A DNA stretch of 64,000 nucleotides from Funiculus sociatus GB2-C1 (GTDB lineage: Bacteria > Cyanobacteriota > Cyanobacteriia > Cyanobacteriales > FACHB-T130), in the NCBI RefSeq assembly GCF_039962115.1, contig NZ_JAMPKJ010000003.1, positions 1 through 64,000 of the forward strand, given 5' to 3'. The position numbers and the translations under genes were made by a program. This document shows, one piece after another, positions 8,501 through 17,624 of the stretch (position 1 is its first letter; the number at the start of each line of letters is the position of its first letter). The notes under the pieces were generated by a model that had not been told where the DNA came from, searched no databases, and was given only the letters and a program-made list of their open reading frames with translations.

Positions 8501-11500
8501 GAACATATCGTCCATTTCGGCTTCGGCTGCTGGCATTGAAGACATATCCCACTCAGCGTTTATGTCGTCGCTGGCAAACAAACCTGACTCTGATAGTTCC
8601 AGCGCCTCAGTAGTTCCAGACAAATCCTCACCGAACATATTGTCCATTTCGGTGGGTGTGGCTGACAAATCCTCACCGAACATATTGTCCATTTCGGCTG
8701 GTGTGGCTGACAAATCCTCACCGAACATATTGTCCATTTCGGCTTCGGCTGCTGGCATTGAAGACATATCCCACTCAGCGTTCGTGTCGTCGCTGGCAAA
8801 CAAACCTGACTCTGATAGTTCCAGCGCCTCAGTAGTTGCAGACAAATCCTCACCGAACATATTGTCCAGATTTTCGAGTTCCAGCGCCTCAGTAGTTGCA
8901 GACAAATCCTCACCGAACATATTGTCCATTCCGGCTGGTGTGGCTGACAAATCCTCACCGAACATATCGTCCATTTCGGCGGCTGCTGGCATTGAAGACA
9001 TATCCCACTCAGCGTTTATGTCGTCGCTGGCAAACAAACCTGACTCTGATAGTTCCAGCGATTCCGTACTTCCAGACAAATCCTCACCGAACATATTGTC
9101 CAGATTTTCGGCTGGTGTTGCAGACAAATCCTCACCGAACATATTGTCCAGATTTTCGGCTTCGGCTGCTGGCATCGAAGACATATCCCACTCAGCGTTC
9201 ATGTCGTCGCTGGCAAACAAACCTGACTGTGATAGTTCCAGCGATTCCGTACTTCCAGACAAATCCTCACCGAACATATTGTCCAGATTTTCGGCTGGTG
9301 TTGCAGACAAATCCTCACCGAACATATTGTCCAGTTCCAGCGATTCCGTACTTCCAGACAAATCCTCACCGAACATATCGTCCAGATTTGCGGCTGGTGT
9401 GGCTGACAAATCCTCACCGAACATATTGTCCAGATTTGCGGCTGGTGTGGCTGACAAATCCTCACCGAACATATCGTCCAGATTGTCGAGTTCCAGCGCT
9501 TGAGTAGTTGCAGATAAATCCTCACCGAACATATCGTCGAGATTTTCGGCTGGTGTGGCTGACAAATCCTCACCGAACATATCGTCGAGATTTTCAGCTT
9601 CCGCTGGTGCCATTGAAGACATATCCCACTCAGCGTTCATGTCGTTGCTGGCAAACAAACCTGACTCTGATAGTTCCAACGCCTCAGTAGTTCCAGACAA
9701 ATCCTCACCGAACATATCGTCCAGATTTTCAGATGGTGTGGCTAACAAATCCTCACCGAACATATTGTCCATTTCGGCTTCGGCTGCTGGCATCGAAGAC
9801 ATATCCCACTCAGCGTTCATGTCGTCGCTGGCAAATAAATCCTCATCTGATAGTTCCAGCGCCTCAGTAGTTGCAGACAAATCCTCACCGAACATCGACT
9901 CGATGTTTTCGGCTTCTATTGGTGGCACCGTTGCTGAGGGAATTTCCCAGTCTGAGTCAGTTTCACTAGACAACAGGTTTTGTTCATTCCAATCCAAAGC
10001 ATCTGTACTTGAAGATGCTTCGGTATCAAACACAACCAGGCTATTTTCTGCATCATCAAAAACTGATGATTCTAAAGACGTGTCGCCTGTATTAAATAAG
10101 TCATCGGAGGATGAAAGGGTTCCCGACTCACTTATACTTGTGTCGAGCAGATAAGTAAAATTGCCCTGTTGGTTAGTATCAAAAGCATCCACATCTGTAT
10201 TTGCTTCGGATAGGTTAAAGCCCGTTAAGTCTAGGCTGCTATCCCAGTCAGAAGTTTCCGTTGCTTCTGGTTCTTCACTAAAGAAGTTATCCAGTGCTGT
10301 ATGGGGGGTTTCTTCTTGGAGTTCTGTGAAGTCTAAGTTCAGCGGTTCGTCTAGATATTCGTTAACATTTTCCTCTGGTGTCGCGCTTTCGGCTGCACTA
10401 TCCCAATCCATGTTGAAGGGACTGGGGTGAGGACTGTCTAAATCAAGCAATTCCAGTGCATCTGTTGTGGTTGCTGTTTCTGAGGTTTCAGAGAGTGCAA
10501 ATGGATCGCCTGCTGCCCATTCACTGGGTATTTCCAGATTATCTAAAGCTGATAATGGATCTTCAAGCTGAGTTTGATTAAATTCCTGGCTGTTTGGATC
10601 TTCGTCTGCTGAGGTTGATTCTGATAGGGCTGGGTTGTCGATTGTATCCCACGCCAAGTCTGCTGCTGACCTGTTTTCTGTGTCTGCTGGATTGGTGTCT
10701 TCAGTATTGGACGTGAAGGGCCAGTTAAAGTCAAGGTTCACATCATTTACAACATTGGTTTCGGTAGAAGCGATCGCATCCTCATCTGGCATAGCTTCCC
10801 CTACCCCATCCAAACCAAACACTTCTAATTCCTCTGCGGTACTTCCATTTTCCTCAAGCCAAAGGTCGCCGTTTTCGTCTAGCACCAGTTCTTCTAAAAC
10901 ATTGTGACTCTCTGGTGTAGCAACTGGCGTTTCAAACAAATTCAAGTTGCTAAAATCTGGTTCTTCTTCCCAACCAGCATCTGTCGTCCAACTTTCGTCA
11001 TCTGCCATCATACCGCCGTTCAAATTGTCGCTCAAAGCGGCATCCGTATTTAGCTCATCGCCAAACATCGAATCTGACCAATCTTCAGGAGAACTGGTCA
11101 AAGATGGTTCGGTTTCTGAAACACCATCAAGTATTTGCAAATCTTCACTCGACCAGTCAGCAGTCCAGTCATCTGCTGCTTCTGTGGTAGACATCACTGG
11201 TTGAGTGTCCCAATCTTCTAGAACTTCGTCGGAAGTTTCTGCTGTCAAGTCAAAGTCGAACGACTCCAGTGAACCAGGTGCTGCATCGAAAATAGATTCA
11301 TTTTCGTCGGTATCTGTACCCACAGCATTCCCATCCTCGCCAAATGATTCTTCCAAGTCTGCCGCTGCTACAGCCATTTCCACATTGTCAGCAGCAAGAA
11401 TGACAACCAAATCTTCATCACTCAGTTCGGTTGCTCCTGTGGCTGTTGTTGCGATTTCTGGTGAATCGGATTCTTCCTCGTCTATAAAATTATCGTCCCA

Positions 11501-13069
11501 GAGACTGCTTAAATCTTCTGATGTCGTATTGACTGAACTATCGTCCTCAAATAGCATATCGGCAAAGCCATCATCAACCGATTGGAGAGAAGGTTGCTCA
11601 TCTACTGTTGCTTCGTCTACAAAGTCTTCGCCAAATAAATTGGTTAATTCGTCTCCCGCTGTGGCTGTGGGTGAGGGTTTTGCTATTCCACTTAATGAAT
11701 CGCCCAAAAGATCGGAAAAATCATCGAAAGAATCGCCTTCTTCGTCAAAATCGCTTTCCCCGTGACGCTCATTTACCAGGTCATGACCAACATCGCTGAG
11801 GACTTCTTCTTCTTGCCAGGTTTCATCTAGTTCCGGACTTTCGCCTTCAAAGAGGTCTGCGAGGCTGTTGAGTTCTGCCATCCCCACTTCTGGCCCACTG
11901 GGATCGGCGCGGTGGGTGGCTGATTCTTTACTCCGACCTTTGTTATTAGCTGGCTCAAAGAACATATTATCTACGTCTGGCGAAAGGGCTTGTTCCTGCC
12001 AAGAAGTAGCGCCAGAGGACACGGAGGCAACGATTTCTTCTTGGATTGGCGTATCGGTGTAGCGATCGCCATCGATGGCGATCACGGGATGATTGTGAAG
12101 ATTTCCCGCCTCTACTGCCAATACGGTGCGATCGCTTGTCTGGTGTGCTGACTCAAAAGTAGCGATCGCTCCCTGGAGATAGTTTTCTGCTTCGTGAGTT
12201 TCACCAGTCGCGACTACAGTAGTTAACGGTATCAGTGCTTTTAGCTGGGAACTTGGCTCTATTGATGTTTCCCGACCTGCCAACACCAGTTCTTGAGCTT
12301 GTTTTATCTCTTTAATAACAACGCTGGCAAGAATGCGATAGGAATTTTCTGGATTAGCGATCGCGCTTCCAGCTGTCCGAATCAGCTGCGACCATTTTGG
12401 CAACTCAAATTGCTCGCCCAAAAGCTCTAAACTGCCGCAGATTTCCTGAAGTTTTTCCCTACACCTGGCAGAGTCCGGCTGCTTAAATAACTGCAACATC
12501 TCCCGCAGCTGGCTCAGCACATCGCTTGTAAATACGCTTTTTTGCGCCTGCCCATCTCGAACGCTGCTCCCAGCGTACTGTGCAGACATTACCATTGGTG
12601 CCTCAGCCTTAGTGCTGTTAGCCGCCTCTAAAGCCATGCCACCAGCCCCGCCCACCAGTAACGCCATGTGCTGGTTGAGTTCCTCAAATACAGGCTCCAC
12701 CCCTGACATGATGCTGTTGCCAATATCTTCCGTCAGACCGAACGGGCCGCTTAGCTGCTCTATCAGTTCCTTGAGAGTATCAGAAACTCGCAAAAATAGG
12801 GACTCCAGCTTTTGGTCAATCTTCACCGGACACTCTTTGAGAATTTTAAAAGAGTCTTCTAAGCGGTGGGAGGCTTTCTGAATGCTATTGAGTCCTAGCA
12901 TTGCCGCCCCTCCTTTAACCGAATGGGCGGCGCGGAATACTTCATTTACCATTTCCGGGTCTTCAATCGTGCTTTGCAGATTCATCAAACCCTGTTCAAT
13001 GGTGTTGAGGTGGTCTTTAGCCTCCTCAATAAAGTAGCCCATGATTCGCTGTTGTTGTTCCGGCTGCAT
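5513..13069 (-). CDS. hmpE: giant CheA-type hybrid histidine kinase (HPt, kinase, CheW, receiver)
   Basis: A 2518-residue kinase of the Pil/Hmp chemotaxis system, which phosphorylates CheY-type regulators in response to the receptor HmpD. Order: HPt domain with phospho-acceptor His49 (AAHSVKGGAA); an acidic disordered linker of about 1,700 residues; P3 dimerisation helix (from about 1868, VGELVVNRNTLE); ATPase with N box (LINNAITHGIE), G1 (DDGAGVD) and G2 (GRGIGMNVV); CheW-like domain (about 2250-2390); C-terminal receiver with DDS and acceptor in CDIEMP. I chose Met at 13069 because AGGGA lies just upstream, the HPt domain starts there, and the 47 residues before it translate a heptad repeat. 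The architecture matches PilL of Synechocystis and HmpE of Nostoc. The linker is unusually long. It is last in a leftward operon. Confidence 0.93.
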   Translation of the reverse strand: MQPEQQQRIMGYFIEEAKDHLNTIEQGLMNLQSTIEDPEMVNEVFRAAHSVKGGAAMLGLNSIQKASHRLEDSFKILKECPVKIDQKLESLFLRVSDTLKELIEQLSGPFGLTEDIGNSIMSGVEPVFEELNQHMALLVGGAGGMALEAANSTKAEAPMVMSAQYAGSSVRDGQAQKSVFTSDVLSQLREMLQLFKQPDSARCREKLQEICGSLELLGEQFELPKWSQLIRTAGSAIANPENSYRILASVVIKEIKQAQELVLAGRETSIEPSSQLKALIPLTTVVATGETHEAENYLQGAIATFESAHQTSDRTVLAVEAGNLHNHPVIAIDGDRYTDTPIQEEIVASVSSGATSWQEQALSPDVDNMFFEPANNKGRSKESATHRADPSGPEVGMAELNSLADLFEGESPELDETWQEEEVLSDVGHDLVNERHGESDFDEEGDSFDDFSDLLGDSLSGIAKPSPTATAGDELTNLFGEDFVDEATVDEQPSLQSVDDGFADMLFEDDSSVNTTSEDLSSLWDDNFIDEEESDSPEIATTATGATELSDEDLVVILAADNVEMAVAAADLEESFGEDGNAVGTDTDENESIFDAAPGSLESFDFDLTAETSDEVLEDWDTQPVMSTTEAADDWTADWSSEDLQILDGVSETEPSLTSSPEDWSDSMFGDELNTDAALSDNLNGGMMADDESWTTDAGWEEEPDFSNLNLFETPVATPESHNVLEELVLDENGDLWLEENGSTAEELEVFGLDGVGEAMPDEDAIASTETNVVNDVNLDFNWPFTSNTEDTNPADTENRSAADLAWDTIDNPALSESTSADEDPNSQEFNQTQLEDPLSALDNLEIPSEWAAGDPFALSETSETATTTDALELLDLDSPHPSPFNMDWDSAAESATPEENVNEYLDEPLNLDFTELQEETPHTALDNFFSEEPEATETSDWDSSLDLTGFNLSEANTDVDAFDTNQQGNFTYLLDTSISESGTLSSSDDLFNTGDTSLESSVFDDAENSLVVFDTEASSSTDALDWNEQNLLSSETDSDWEIPSATVPPIEAENIESMFGEDLSATTEALELSDEDLFASDDMNAEWDMSSMPAAEAEMDNMFGEDLLATPSENLDDMFGEDLSGTTEALELSESGLFASNDMNAEWDMSSMAPAEAENLDDMFGEDLSATPAENLDDMFGEDLSATTQALELDNLDDMFGEDLSATPAANLDNMFGEDLSATPAANLDDMFGEDLSGSTESLELDNMFGEDLSATPAENLDNMFGEDLSGSTESLELSQSGLFASDDMNAEWDMSSMPAAEAENLDNMFGEDLSATPAENLDNMFGEDLSGSTESLELSESGLFASDDINAEWDMSSMPAAAEMDDMFGEDLSATPAGMDNMFGEDLSATTEALELENLDNMFGEDLSATTEALELSESGLFASDDTNAEWDMSSMPAAEAEMDNMFGEDLSATPAEMDNMFGEDLSATPTEMDNMFGEDLSGTTEALELSESGLFASDDINAEWDMSSMPAAEAEMDDMFGEDLSATPAEMDNMFGEDLSATPAEMDDMFGEDLSATTQSLELENLDDMFGEDLSATTQDLFASDDMNAEWDISPAAMSPTENLDDMFGEDLSATNEALDLDADNLLGSELDADWDMLSAAVPEDADLSQADLLGVEPAEIGDMLDFEEDLFTAQMPSEDLAIATNQLNQIEALWGLTAEEENDNQTSETTEELSTADFNALSFEEDKVSTAEFLGADEFDELEALLGEDAIGDQITPDLVLNNEFDELDALLGEQETASADMLDEFADLEALLGDEPQAITPKAKQASKSAAPVSNTIDDEFGDLEILLGQAEETMGVPRSAKTSSSPVRPVNRTRQIKVFEQTMRVPVKHLDNLSNLVGELVVNRNTLEQDQERLRQFLDNLLHQVQQLSDVGARMQDRYERSLLESSLLASRQGNRFNPRGDRDSQSQDNTPPNSRFGLGELELDLFTPFHTLSQEIIELIVRVRESAADIEFLVDETDQVARMLRQITSQLQEGLTRSRMVPFANTADRLPRAVRDISIRCGKQAELHIEGRETLLDKVILEHLSDPMTHLINNAITHGIETPEVRKAAGKPPVGRITIRAFHQGNQTVISVSDDGAGVDAERVKSKAIEKGLITPEQATTMTRLDVYDLLFHPGFTTKDKEDEFAGRGIGMNVVRENLTEIRGVINTDSTLGKGTTFTVRLPLTLSICKALCCLIDRTRIAFPMDGVEDMLDVPQERIQTNAEGQTCIYWRDSLMPFQPLSELLTYNRHLSRGNVYGGKRDDDMISVVVLRSSGNYIAVQVDQVLGEQEIVIKQLEGPVPKPLGVAGATVLGDGRIMPIADVLELIDLATGRIGKDRGVSLWDKSGVPAPVEVPEVKTDPMVLIVDDSITVRELLSMTFNKAGYRVEQARDGQEAWDKLRSGLPCEIVFCDIEMPRMDGLELLSRIQKDPTLSHLPVAMLTSRGASKHQQMAAQFGAKGYFTKPYLEEVLLDAAQRMIKGEVLLSINSNA
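8220..9910 (-). repeat. in-frame tandem repeats of the CheA linker (23 MFGEDL units)
   Basis: Within the CheA gene (about residues 1050-1620) the motif MFGEDL occurs 23 times, mostly as LDDMFGEDLSATPAE or LDNMFGEDLSGSTESLEL. It is interspersed with seven copies of a longer unit containing NAEWDMSS. The DNA is also near-identical between copies (for example AAATCCTCACCGAACATAT), so the array arose by recent duplication. The units are acidic, with one Met-Phe pair each. This is coding repeat, not CRISPR. Confidence 0.95.
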
Positions 13070-13084
13070 AGCAGTGTCCCTATC

Positions 13085-13133
13085 AGTGCTGAGTGCTAAG
13101 TGCTGAGTGCGTAGCACAGGTGTCTCGCCTGTG
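13085..13133. repeat. GTGCTGA heptad array and short hairpin upstream of the CheA gene
   Basis: Heptamers GTGCTGA/GTGCTAA follow each other at 13085-13110. The palindrome CACAGG...CCTGTG follows at 13115-13133. These are STRR-type intergenic sequences. They extend the CheA reading frame upstream by chance, which is why the longer start is rejected. The rest of 13070-13322 has no gene. Confidence 0.6.
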
Positions 13134-13322
13134 TGTCCTGATGATTGCTGAGTGCTGTCTCTTGAGTAGATTGCTTTTAATGTACCCAATCTACTCAAAA
13201 TCGACATCACCAGTCATTAGTCATTAGTCGTTAGTCAGTCTTCAGGCAAGATTCAACTTCTTGAAACGAAGTCATGTTTTAACAACTTTCCCACCTGACA
13301 ACCTGACAACGCCAACTGACCC

Positions 13323-16202
13323 TTATTTTCCCTCGGTAGCTTCGATGCGGAAGCGTTCCACGGAAGTCAGCAAATCTCGCGCCACGCCGACCAGATTTTG
13401 CAGCGCATTTGACACCCTCTGAGCTTCCTGTGAAGTTTCTTGCGCGGTCAGTTCCACCGACTGCATCACCTGAGCCACAGCAGAAGAAGTTTCTGTCTGT
13501 TCCACAGTGTCAGCGGTAATCGAACGCACTAGCGCATCAATGCGATTTGACACCTGAATGATGTCTTCTAGACTGCGTTTTGCCTGTTCTGCCCGTTTAG
13601 TTCCCTCAATTACCTGCTGGGTACCTTCTTCCATTGCCGTCATCACCGAACCCGTTTCCTGCTGGATTTGTAGCACGATCTGCTCAATTTCCTTAAGAGC
13701 TTTCGCGGCTCGGTCTGCCAGTTGTCGCACTTCATCTGCCACCACCGCGAAGCCGCGACCCGCTTCGCCAGCCCGTGCTGCCTCAATACTGGCATTGAGC
13801 GCCAACAGGTTAGTACGGGAGGCAATTCCGGAAATCAAGGCGACGATCTTGGAAATTTCCTGGGAAGATTCCGCAAGCCTCTTGACTTTTCGAGTAGTTT
13901 CTGCTACCGTTTCCCGAATTTGCAGAATACCAGCAACCGTTCTTTCCACCGACTCCCCACCCCGGAGGGCGGTAGCAGAGGCTGCGCGGGCAACATCTTC
14001 AGCTTCTCGTGCATTCTCGGCAACGCGCTGAATCGATCCGGTCATCACCTGAACCGAGTTTAGAGTTACTGCCAACTCTTCTGCCTGACGCAAGGCATCG
14101 CTTGACAGACTACGGGCGAAAGATTCGCTATCAGTAGCATTTTTACTAACTTGTCGGGCTGCCATTTTCACCTGCTGCACAATTTCCCGCAGGTTTTGAA
14201 TTGTCAGGTTAAACGAGTCGGCAACCGCTCCCAACACGTCGGCGGTGACTTCTGCTTGTACAGTGAGATCCCCACGAGCAGCACCTTCCACGTCATCTAA
14301 CAGTCGAATAACTTGCCGTTGTAAGTCTTCTTTGGCTTGCTCTTGCTCTTCGGCTTTACGTTGGGATTCTGATGTGGTGATCAGGATAACGCGAGACATT
14401 TGGTTAAAACCAGCGGCTAGGGTGCCAAATTCGTCTTCTGTGTAGACGGTAGCTTGAGCGTTGAAATTGCCACTCGAAACTGATTCAAATTGGTTTTGCA
14501 GGTCTTCAGTGGCTCTTTTAATTTGTTGGGTGGTGATTCGCCCTAAAGCTAAAGTTGTGCCAAAGCTGGCGGCACCTGCAAAGAGAGTCATGACCCAGCC
14601 AGTGCTGCGGAGATGGTTAACAATGGGGCCTTTGTTGGCTTGGGGAGAGGCGTTGGCGGAGATTTGGCTAACTACGGCGACGACGATGGCGGAAACTACT
14701 CCGGCGATCGCAGCTGCAATCAGCGGTTTTCTTTTTAAAGGAGCATTTTCATAGAAAGCAAGCGGCCCTTGCTCAACGGTAACGTTTGCCTCAGCTCTAG
14801 TAACATCTGGGGAAAAGTGCGGTACTTGTTCGCTAGTTCCAGTGAAGGTGAAATTTTCATCATCCTGAACGCTAGTACCCAGATCGCCAGCTTGTCCAGA
14901 TGGAATTCGCTTATCTACTTTCCGGACAAAATCTTTGGGCGAAGATCGCCGGGAAATTCCACTCAAGTCTGAATTTCCCGAAGTGAATCCTTGACTATTG
15001 CCTTCACGTTGCAGATCGAAATCCGGAATACTAGCTAAATCATCGCCAAAATCACCAAATTCGTCTAAAAAGTCGCTGCTACTTGTATGTAGTCCGCTAC
15101 TACTGGGAGTATCTGATGAAAGTGAATCCAGCGAGTCATAGTTAATTGCTTCGTCAAAAGCCTCAAAATCAAAATGCTCTTGAGCGCTGTTGCCATTTTG
15201 GTCTGAGTGAGATACAAAAGTTACGTCTTCATGGTAAGGATGAGTCTCAAACGACCGATTTCGGGAGCCTATCGAGTCACTTATCGTTCCATACGGTTCA
15301 GTGTCGTCTGTGGAACCCAGGCTATCATATCCAAAACTGTCGTCTGGAGTTAGATCGTTTTCCAGCTCTTTTGCCCTCATTAAAAGAGTTTCATCTTCAA
15401 GAGGGAAGCGCTCGAAATTGTTTGTTTCTAAAGAGTCAGCAGCATTTGGAAGTTCATATGTCGAACTTTGACTAATATCGAATGTGTCATCACCCGTAAA
15501 TTCATCATTCGGCAGTTCATCAAAGTCACTAAAGGCATCGATAGGAAACAAAGCCGGATCGTTGGATGCTACCGGATCGTCCAGGTCGTTTTCAGACCAC
15601 GATTGTACAAACGGATCGTGATAGCTTGCTGGTGTCTCCGGAGTTGAATTCTCAAAAGCCTGATTACCAAAAGGATCAGCCTCTGGGTAAGCCTCTATAT
15701 CTTGAAAATCTCCAGAGTCAAAATCATCTAGAGAGCCGAAATTTTCCGTCTCCATGTCTGAAGCTGGCGAGGAATTCCATGCCTCGTTAGCGTCTGGATC
15801 TTCCAGAGAATTCCATGTCCCTATTCCTTCAGGAATATAATTGTCACCATCCGCGAACTCTTCGTGGTTGCCTGACTCATACGTTTCAACTGGCGTATCA
15901 GATACACCCACTGATTCCGAGTAGTTTTGACAAGAAACAGCGTATTCTATTCCATTGTTGGCACAATCAATAAATTCTGCATTGTCAGTCAGGCTAGGCA
16001 CCAACTCATATTGTTCCCGTGCGATGTCATACTGCCGTAACCCATAACAGTAAATATGACCTTTCAGGATTCGAGCATTCGGATCATCCGGATAATGTTC
16101 GACCAAGCGATCGATAATAGTAGCCGCCTCTTCGTAGTTACCCAGAGTGTATGCCGAAAAGGCGTGTTGATATTCTTGTGAGTAATCTGTACTTGATTTC
16201 AT
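13323..16202 (-). CDS. hmpD: methyl-accepting chemotaxis receptor with TPR and acidic linker
   Basis: A 959-residue receptor of the Pil/Hmp system (PilJ-like). Residues about 8-90 form a TPR-like helical region ([36 protein letters not shown]). Residues about 95-470 are acidic, Ser/Asp-rich and probably disordered. Two membrane helices follow at about 490-510 and 535-558, separated by only about 20 residues, so there is no periplasmic sensor domain. Next come HAMP regions (about 560-690) and the signalling hairpin, with the tip in [17 protein letters not shown]. It couples through CheW (hmpC) to CheA (hmpE). The Met at 16202 is preceded by GGGGAAGG. The longer frame upstream only translates a GTAAAAA heptad array. 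Confidence 0.92.
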   Translation of the reverse strand: MKSSTDYSQEYQHAFSAYTLGNYEEAATIIDRLVEHYPDDPNARILKGHIYCYGLRQYDIAREQYELVPSLTDNAEFIDCANNGIEYAVSCQNYSESVGVSDTPVETYESGNHEEFADGDNYIPEGIGTWNSLEDPDANEAWNSSPASDMETENFGSLDDFDSGDFQDIEAYPEADPFGNQAFENSTPETPASYHDPFVQSWSENDLDDPVASNDPALFPIDAFSDFDELPNDEFTGDDTFDISQSSTYELPNAADSLETNNFERFPLEDETLLMRAKELENDLTPDDSFGYDSLGSTDDTEPYGTISDSIGSRNRSFETHPYHEDVTFVSHSDQNGNSAQEHFDFEAFDEAINYDSLDSLSSDTPSSSGLHTSSSDFLDEFGDFGDDLASIPDFDLQREGNSQGFTSGNSDLSGISRRSSPKDFVRKVDKRIPSGQAGDLGTSVQDDENFTFTGTSEQVPHFSPDVTRAEANVTVEQGPLAFYENAPLKRKPLIAAAIAGVVSAIVVAVVSQISANASPQANKGPIVNHLRSTGWVMTLFAGAASFGTTLALGRITTQQIKRATEDLQNQFESVSSGNFNAQATVYTEDEFGTLAAGFNQMSRVILITTSESQRKAEEQEQAKEDLQRQVIRLLDDVEGAARGDLTVQAEVTADVLGAVADSFNLTIQNLREIVQQVKMAARQVSKNATDSESFARSLSSDALRQAEELAVTLNSVQVMTGSIQRVAENAREAEDVARAASATALRGGESVERTVAGILQIRETVAETTRKVKRLAESSQEISKIVALISGIASRTNLLALNASIEAARAGEAGRGFAVVADEVRQLADRAAKALKEIEQIVLQIQQETGSVMTAMEEGTQQVIEGTKRAEQAKRSLEDIIQVSNRIDALVRSITADTVEQTETSSAVAQVMQSVELTAQETSQEAQRVSNALQNLVGVARDLLTSVERFRIEATEGK

Positions 16203-16223
16203 TTGCCTTCCCCAGCTAAAGAA

Positions 16224-16258
16224 GTAAAAAGTAAAAAGTAAAAAGTAAAAAGTAAAAA
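16224..16258. repeat. five perfect copies of GTAAAAA
   Basis: Five uninterrupted heptamers GTAAAAA fill the spacer between the CheW and receptor genes, just upstream of the receptor's ribosome binding site. It is an STRR-type heptad array. On the coding (minus) strand it is a pyrimidine-rich leader. Confidence 0.9.
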
Positions 16259-16330
16259 TCAAGAAAAAAAGAAATATAAAACCGCAAAAAAGTTTTTTCT
16301 TTTGCCTTTTGCCTTTTTACTTTTGCCTTT

Positions 16331-16861
16331 TCATGCCGCCCACCGCGCTGAGCGAACAATTGCCACTTGGTCTAACAATCTCAGAAACTGATTGCTGGCT
16401 TCATCTAACAACCACTCGCCTCGCAAAAAAGGCGCCATACTGTCTGGAACGTTGGTTAGCATTTGCACCTGATCGATATCAAGCCAGTCCATCCCTACAA
16501 TACGGTCAACAGCTAAACCTAACATAGTGTCCTGGTCTTCAACGGCAATCACCGGAATTTCCGGTTTATCTGTATTCAAAGGTTGGGAATCCCCTAAAAA
16601 TTGACCCAAGTCTGCCACCCAAATCACTTGTCCGCGCCAGTTTAGTGTTCCCAATAGTAAGGGAGAAGCATTGGGAATGGGAGTAATCCTGTCTGGTGAC
16701 GAGGAAATCACTTCGCGGATTCCACTTGCTCCCAAGGCAAACTCATTACCTGAAGGAACGTAGAAACGCAAATGTAATTCGCCTTCAGGACTCTCTAGTT
16801 CCTGAAAATCCGGTGAGTGATCTTGACCGCTGCTTGTTAAAAAGTCTGGATTGCCTACCAT
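16331..16861 (-). CDS. hmpC: CheW-type coupling protein
   Basis: A 176-residue CheW-domain protein that links the receptor HmpD to the kinase HmpE. The domain covers about residues 28-170 and shows the family landmarks LHLRFYVPSG, FALGASGIREVI, LLGTLNWRGQVIWVADLG and the Asp/Gly turn LGLAVDRI. Residues 1-27 are a polar tail. It lies between the receptor and CheY genes, in the same order as pilH-pilI-pilJ in Synechocystis and hmpB-hmpC-hmpD in Nostoc. Confidence 0.93.
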   Translation of the reverse strand: MVGNPDFLTSSGQDHSPDFQELESPEGELHLRFYVPSGNEFALGASGIREVISSSPDRITPIPNASPLLLGTLNWRGQVIWVADLGQFLGDSQPLNTDKPEIPVIAVEDQDTMLGLAVDRIVGMDWLDIDQVQMLTNVPDSMAPFLRGEWLLDEASNQFLRLLDQVAIVRSARWAA

Positions 16862-16871
16862 CCCATCTCCT

Positions 16872-16946
16872 CTAATTAAAAATCAAAAATTAAAAATGAA
16901 GAAAAAGTTTTTAAGTTTTCATCTTTAATTTTTAATTGATTTTTAG
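16872..16946. repeat. AT-rich inverted repeat between cheY and cheW genes
   Basis: Arms AAAAATCAAAAATTAAAAAT and ATTTTTAATTGATTTTTAG are imperfect inverted copies that fold the CheY-CheW spacer. The element touches the CheY stop codon. It may tune read-through from hmpB into hmpC or be a decayed repeat. Confidence 0.45.
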
Positions 16947-17308
16947 CCTCGTAGCAGCTGTTTTACCGTACCAATCAGCTCGGTTGGCTGAAAAGGTTTG
17001 GCTATGTAAGCATCTGCACCTTGTTTCATGCCCCAATAGCGGTCAAATTCTTCTCCTTTCGAGGAACACATTACCACTGGAACATTCTGAGTTTTTGGGT
17101 CAGCTTTGAGCCGACGGCAAACCTCATAACCATTCATCCGAGGCATAACAATATCCAGTACCACCAAATCGGGGCAAGACTTGAGAATTTGTTCCAAGGC
17201 TTCTACGCCATCAGTGGCAATTGTAACTGTCAACCCACTTCCTTTTAGGAGGTCTGAGATCATTGCCCGTTGGGCGGGACTGTCTTCTACAACCAGAACT
17301 ACACTCAT
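16943..17308 (-). CDS. hmpB: CheY-like response regulator
   Basis: A 121-residue single receiver domain. The acidic pocket is Glu9-Asp10, the phospho-acceptor is Asp52 (VLDIVMPRMNGYE), the conserved Ser/Thr position is in MCSSKGEE and the lysine is Lys104 (IAKPF). There is no output domain, so it works by protein contact, as PilH/HmpB does. The GYEVCRRLKADPKTQNVPVV stretch is typical of pilus-type regulators. It is second in the leftward hmp operon, 82 bases before hmpC. Confidence 0.93.
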   Translation of the reverse strand: MSVVLVVEDSPAQRAMISDLLKGSGLTVTIATDGVEALEQILKSCPDLVVLDIVMPRMNGYEVCRRLKADPKTQNVPVVMCSSKGEEFDRYWGMKQGADAYIAKPFQPTELIGTVKQLLRG

Positions 17309-17624
17309 AACTCTCTACCTCCCTGTCTGCCGGTTCAAACATGAACGCTCACGACTCACGCTTGGTTCACCCCTAGACCTTCTAATAATTCAAGTATCCC
17401 ATCTAACTTTAGACTCATGCCGGGGCTAAGTTTACAGATATACTGATTTGCTCCGGCGCTGATGACTCCAGTGGTGTCTGTAGTCGATAGTCTGTAGTTC
17501 ACCGTCCCTAGTCCATAGTCTATTCCTAGATTAATCATTAACTAAGCCGAAGCCCCAAGCTGGGGCAATTTTTTAGTAGAAGAGGAGAGGAAAAATTCTC
17601 TTTGCCCTCTGCTCTTGTGTTTCT
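17309..17624. other. 316-base spacer between hmpA and hmpB
   Basis: No supported gene. Heptad-like TAGTC/TGTAGTC repeats occur around 17476-17530. A 60-residue frame on the minus strand (17356-17538) begins in that repeat and has no ribosome binding site; its second half (GVISAGANQYICKLSPG) could be a decayed regulator fragment, but I cannot support it. Confidence 0.4.

Noticed and set aside
8436-9503. 355-residue open frame on the plus strand, plus another at 9555-10154
   Set aside because: They are antisense to the MFGEDL repeats. A repeat without stop codons in one frame gives long open frames on the other strand. No ribosome binding site and only Ser/Asp/Lys periodic sequence.
8220-9910. 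CRISPR-like periodic repeats
   Set aside because: Units are translated, vary in length in multiples of three, and lack unique spacers of constant size.
13070-13210. N-terminal extension of the CheA frame to 13210
   Set aside because: The extra 47 residues translate GTGCTGA heptads and a hairpin, whereas a good ribosome binding site and the HPt domain start at 13069.
17356-17538. 60-residue frame between hmpA and hmpB
   Set aside because: Begins inside repeat sequence, no ribosome binding site, no recognisable domain. Could be a decayed fragment only.
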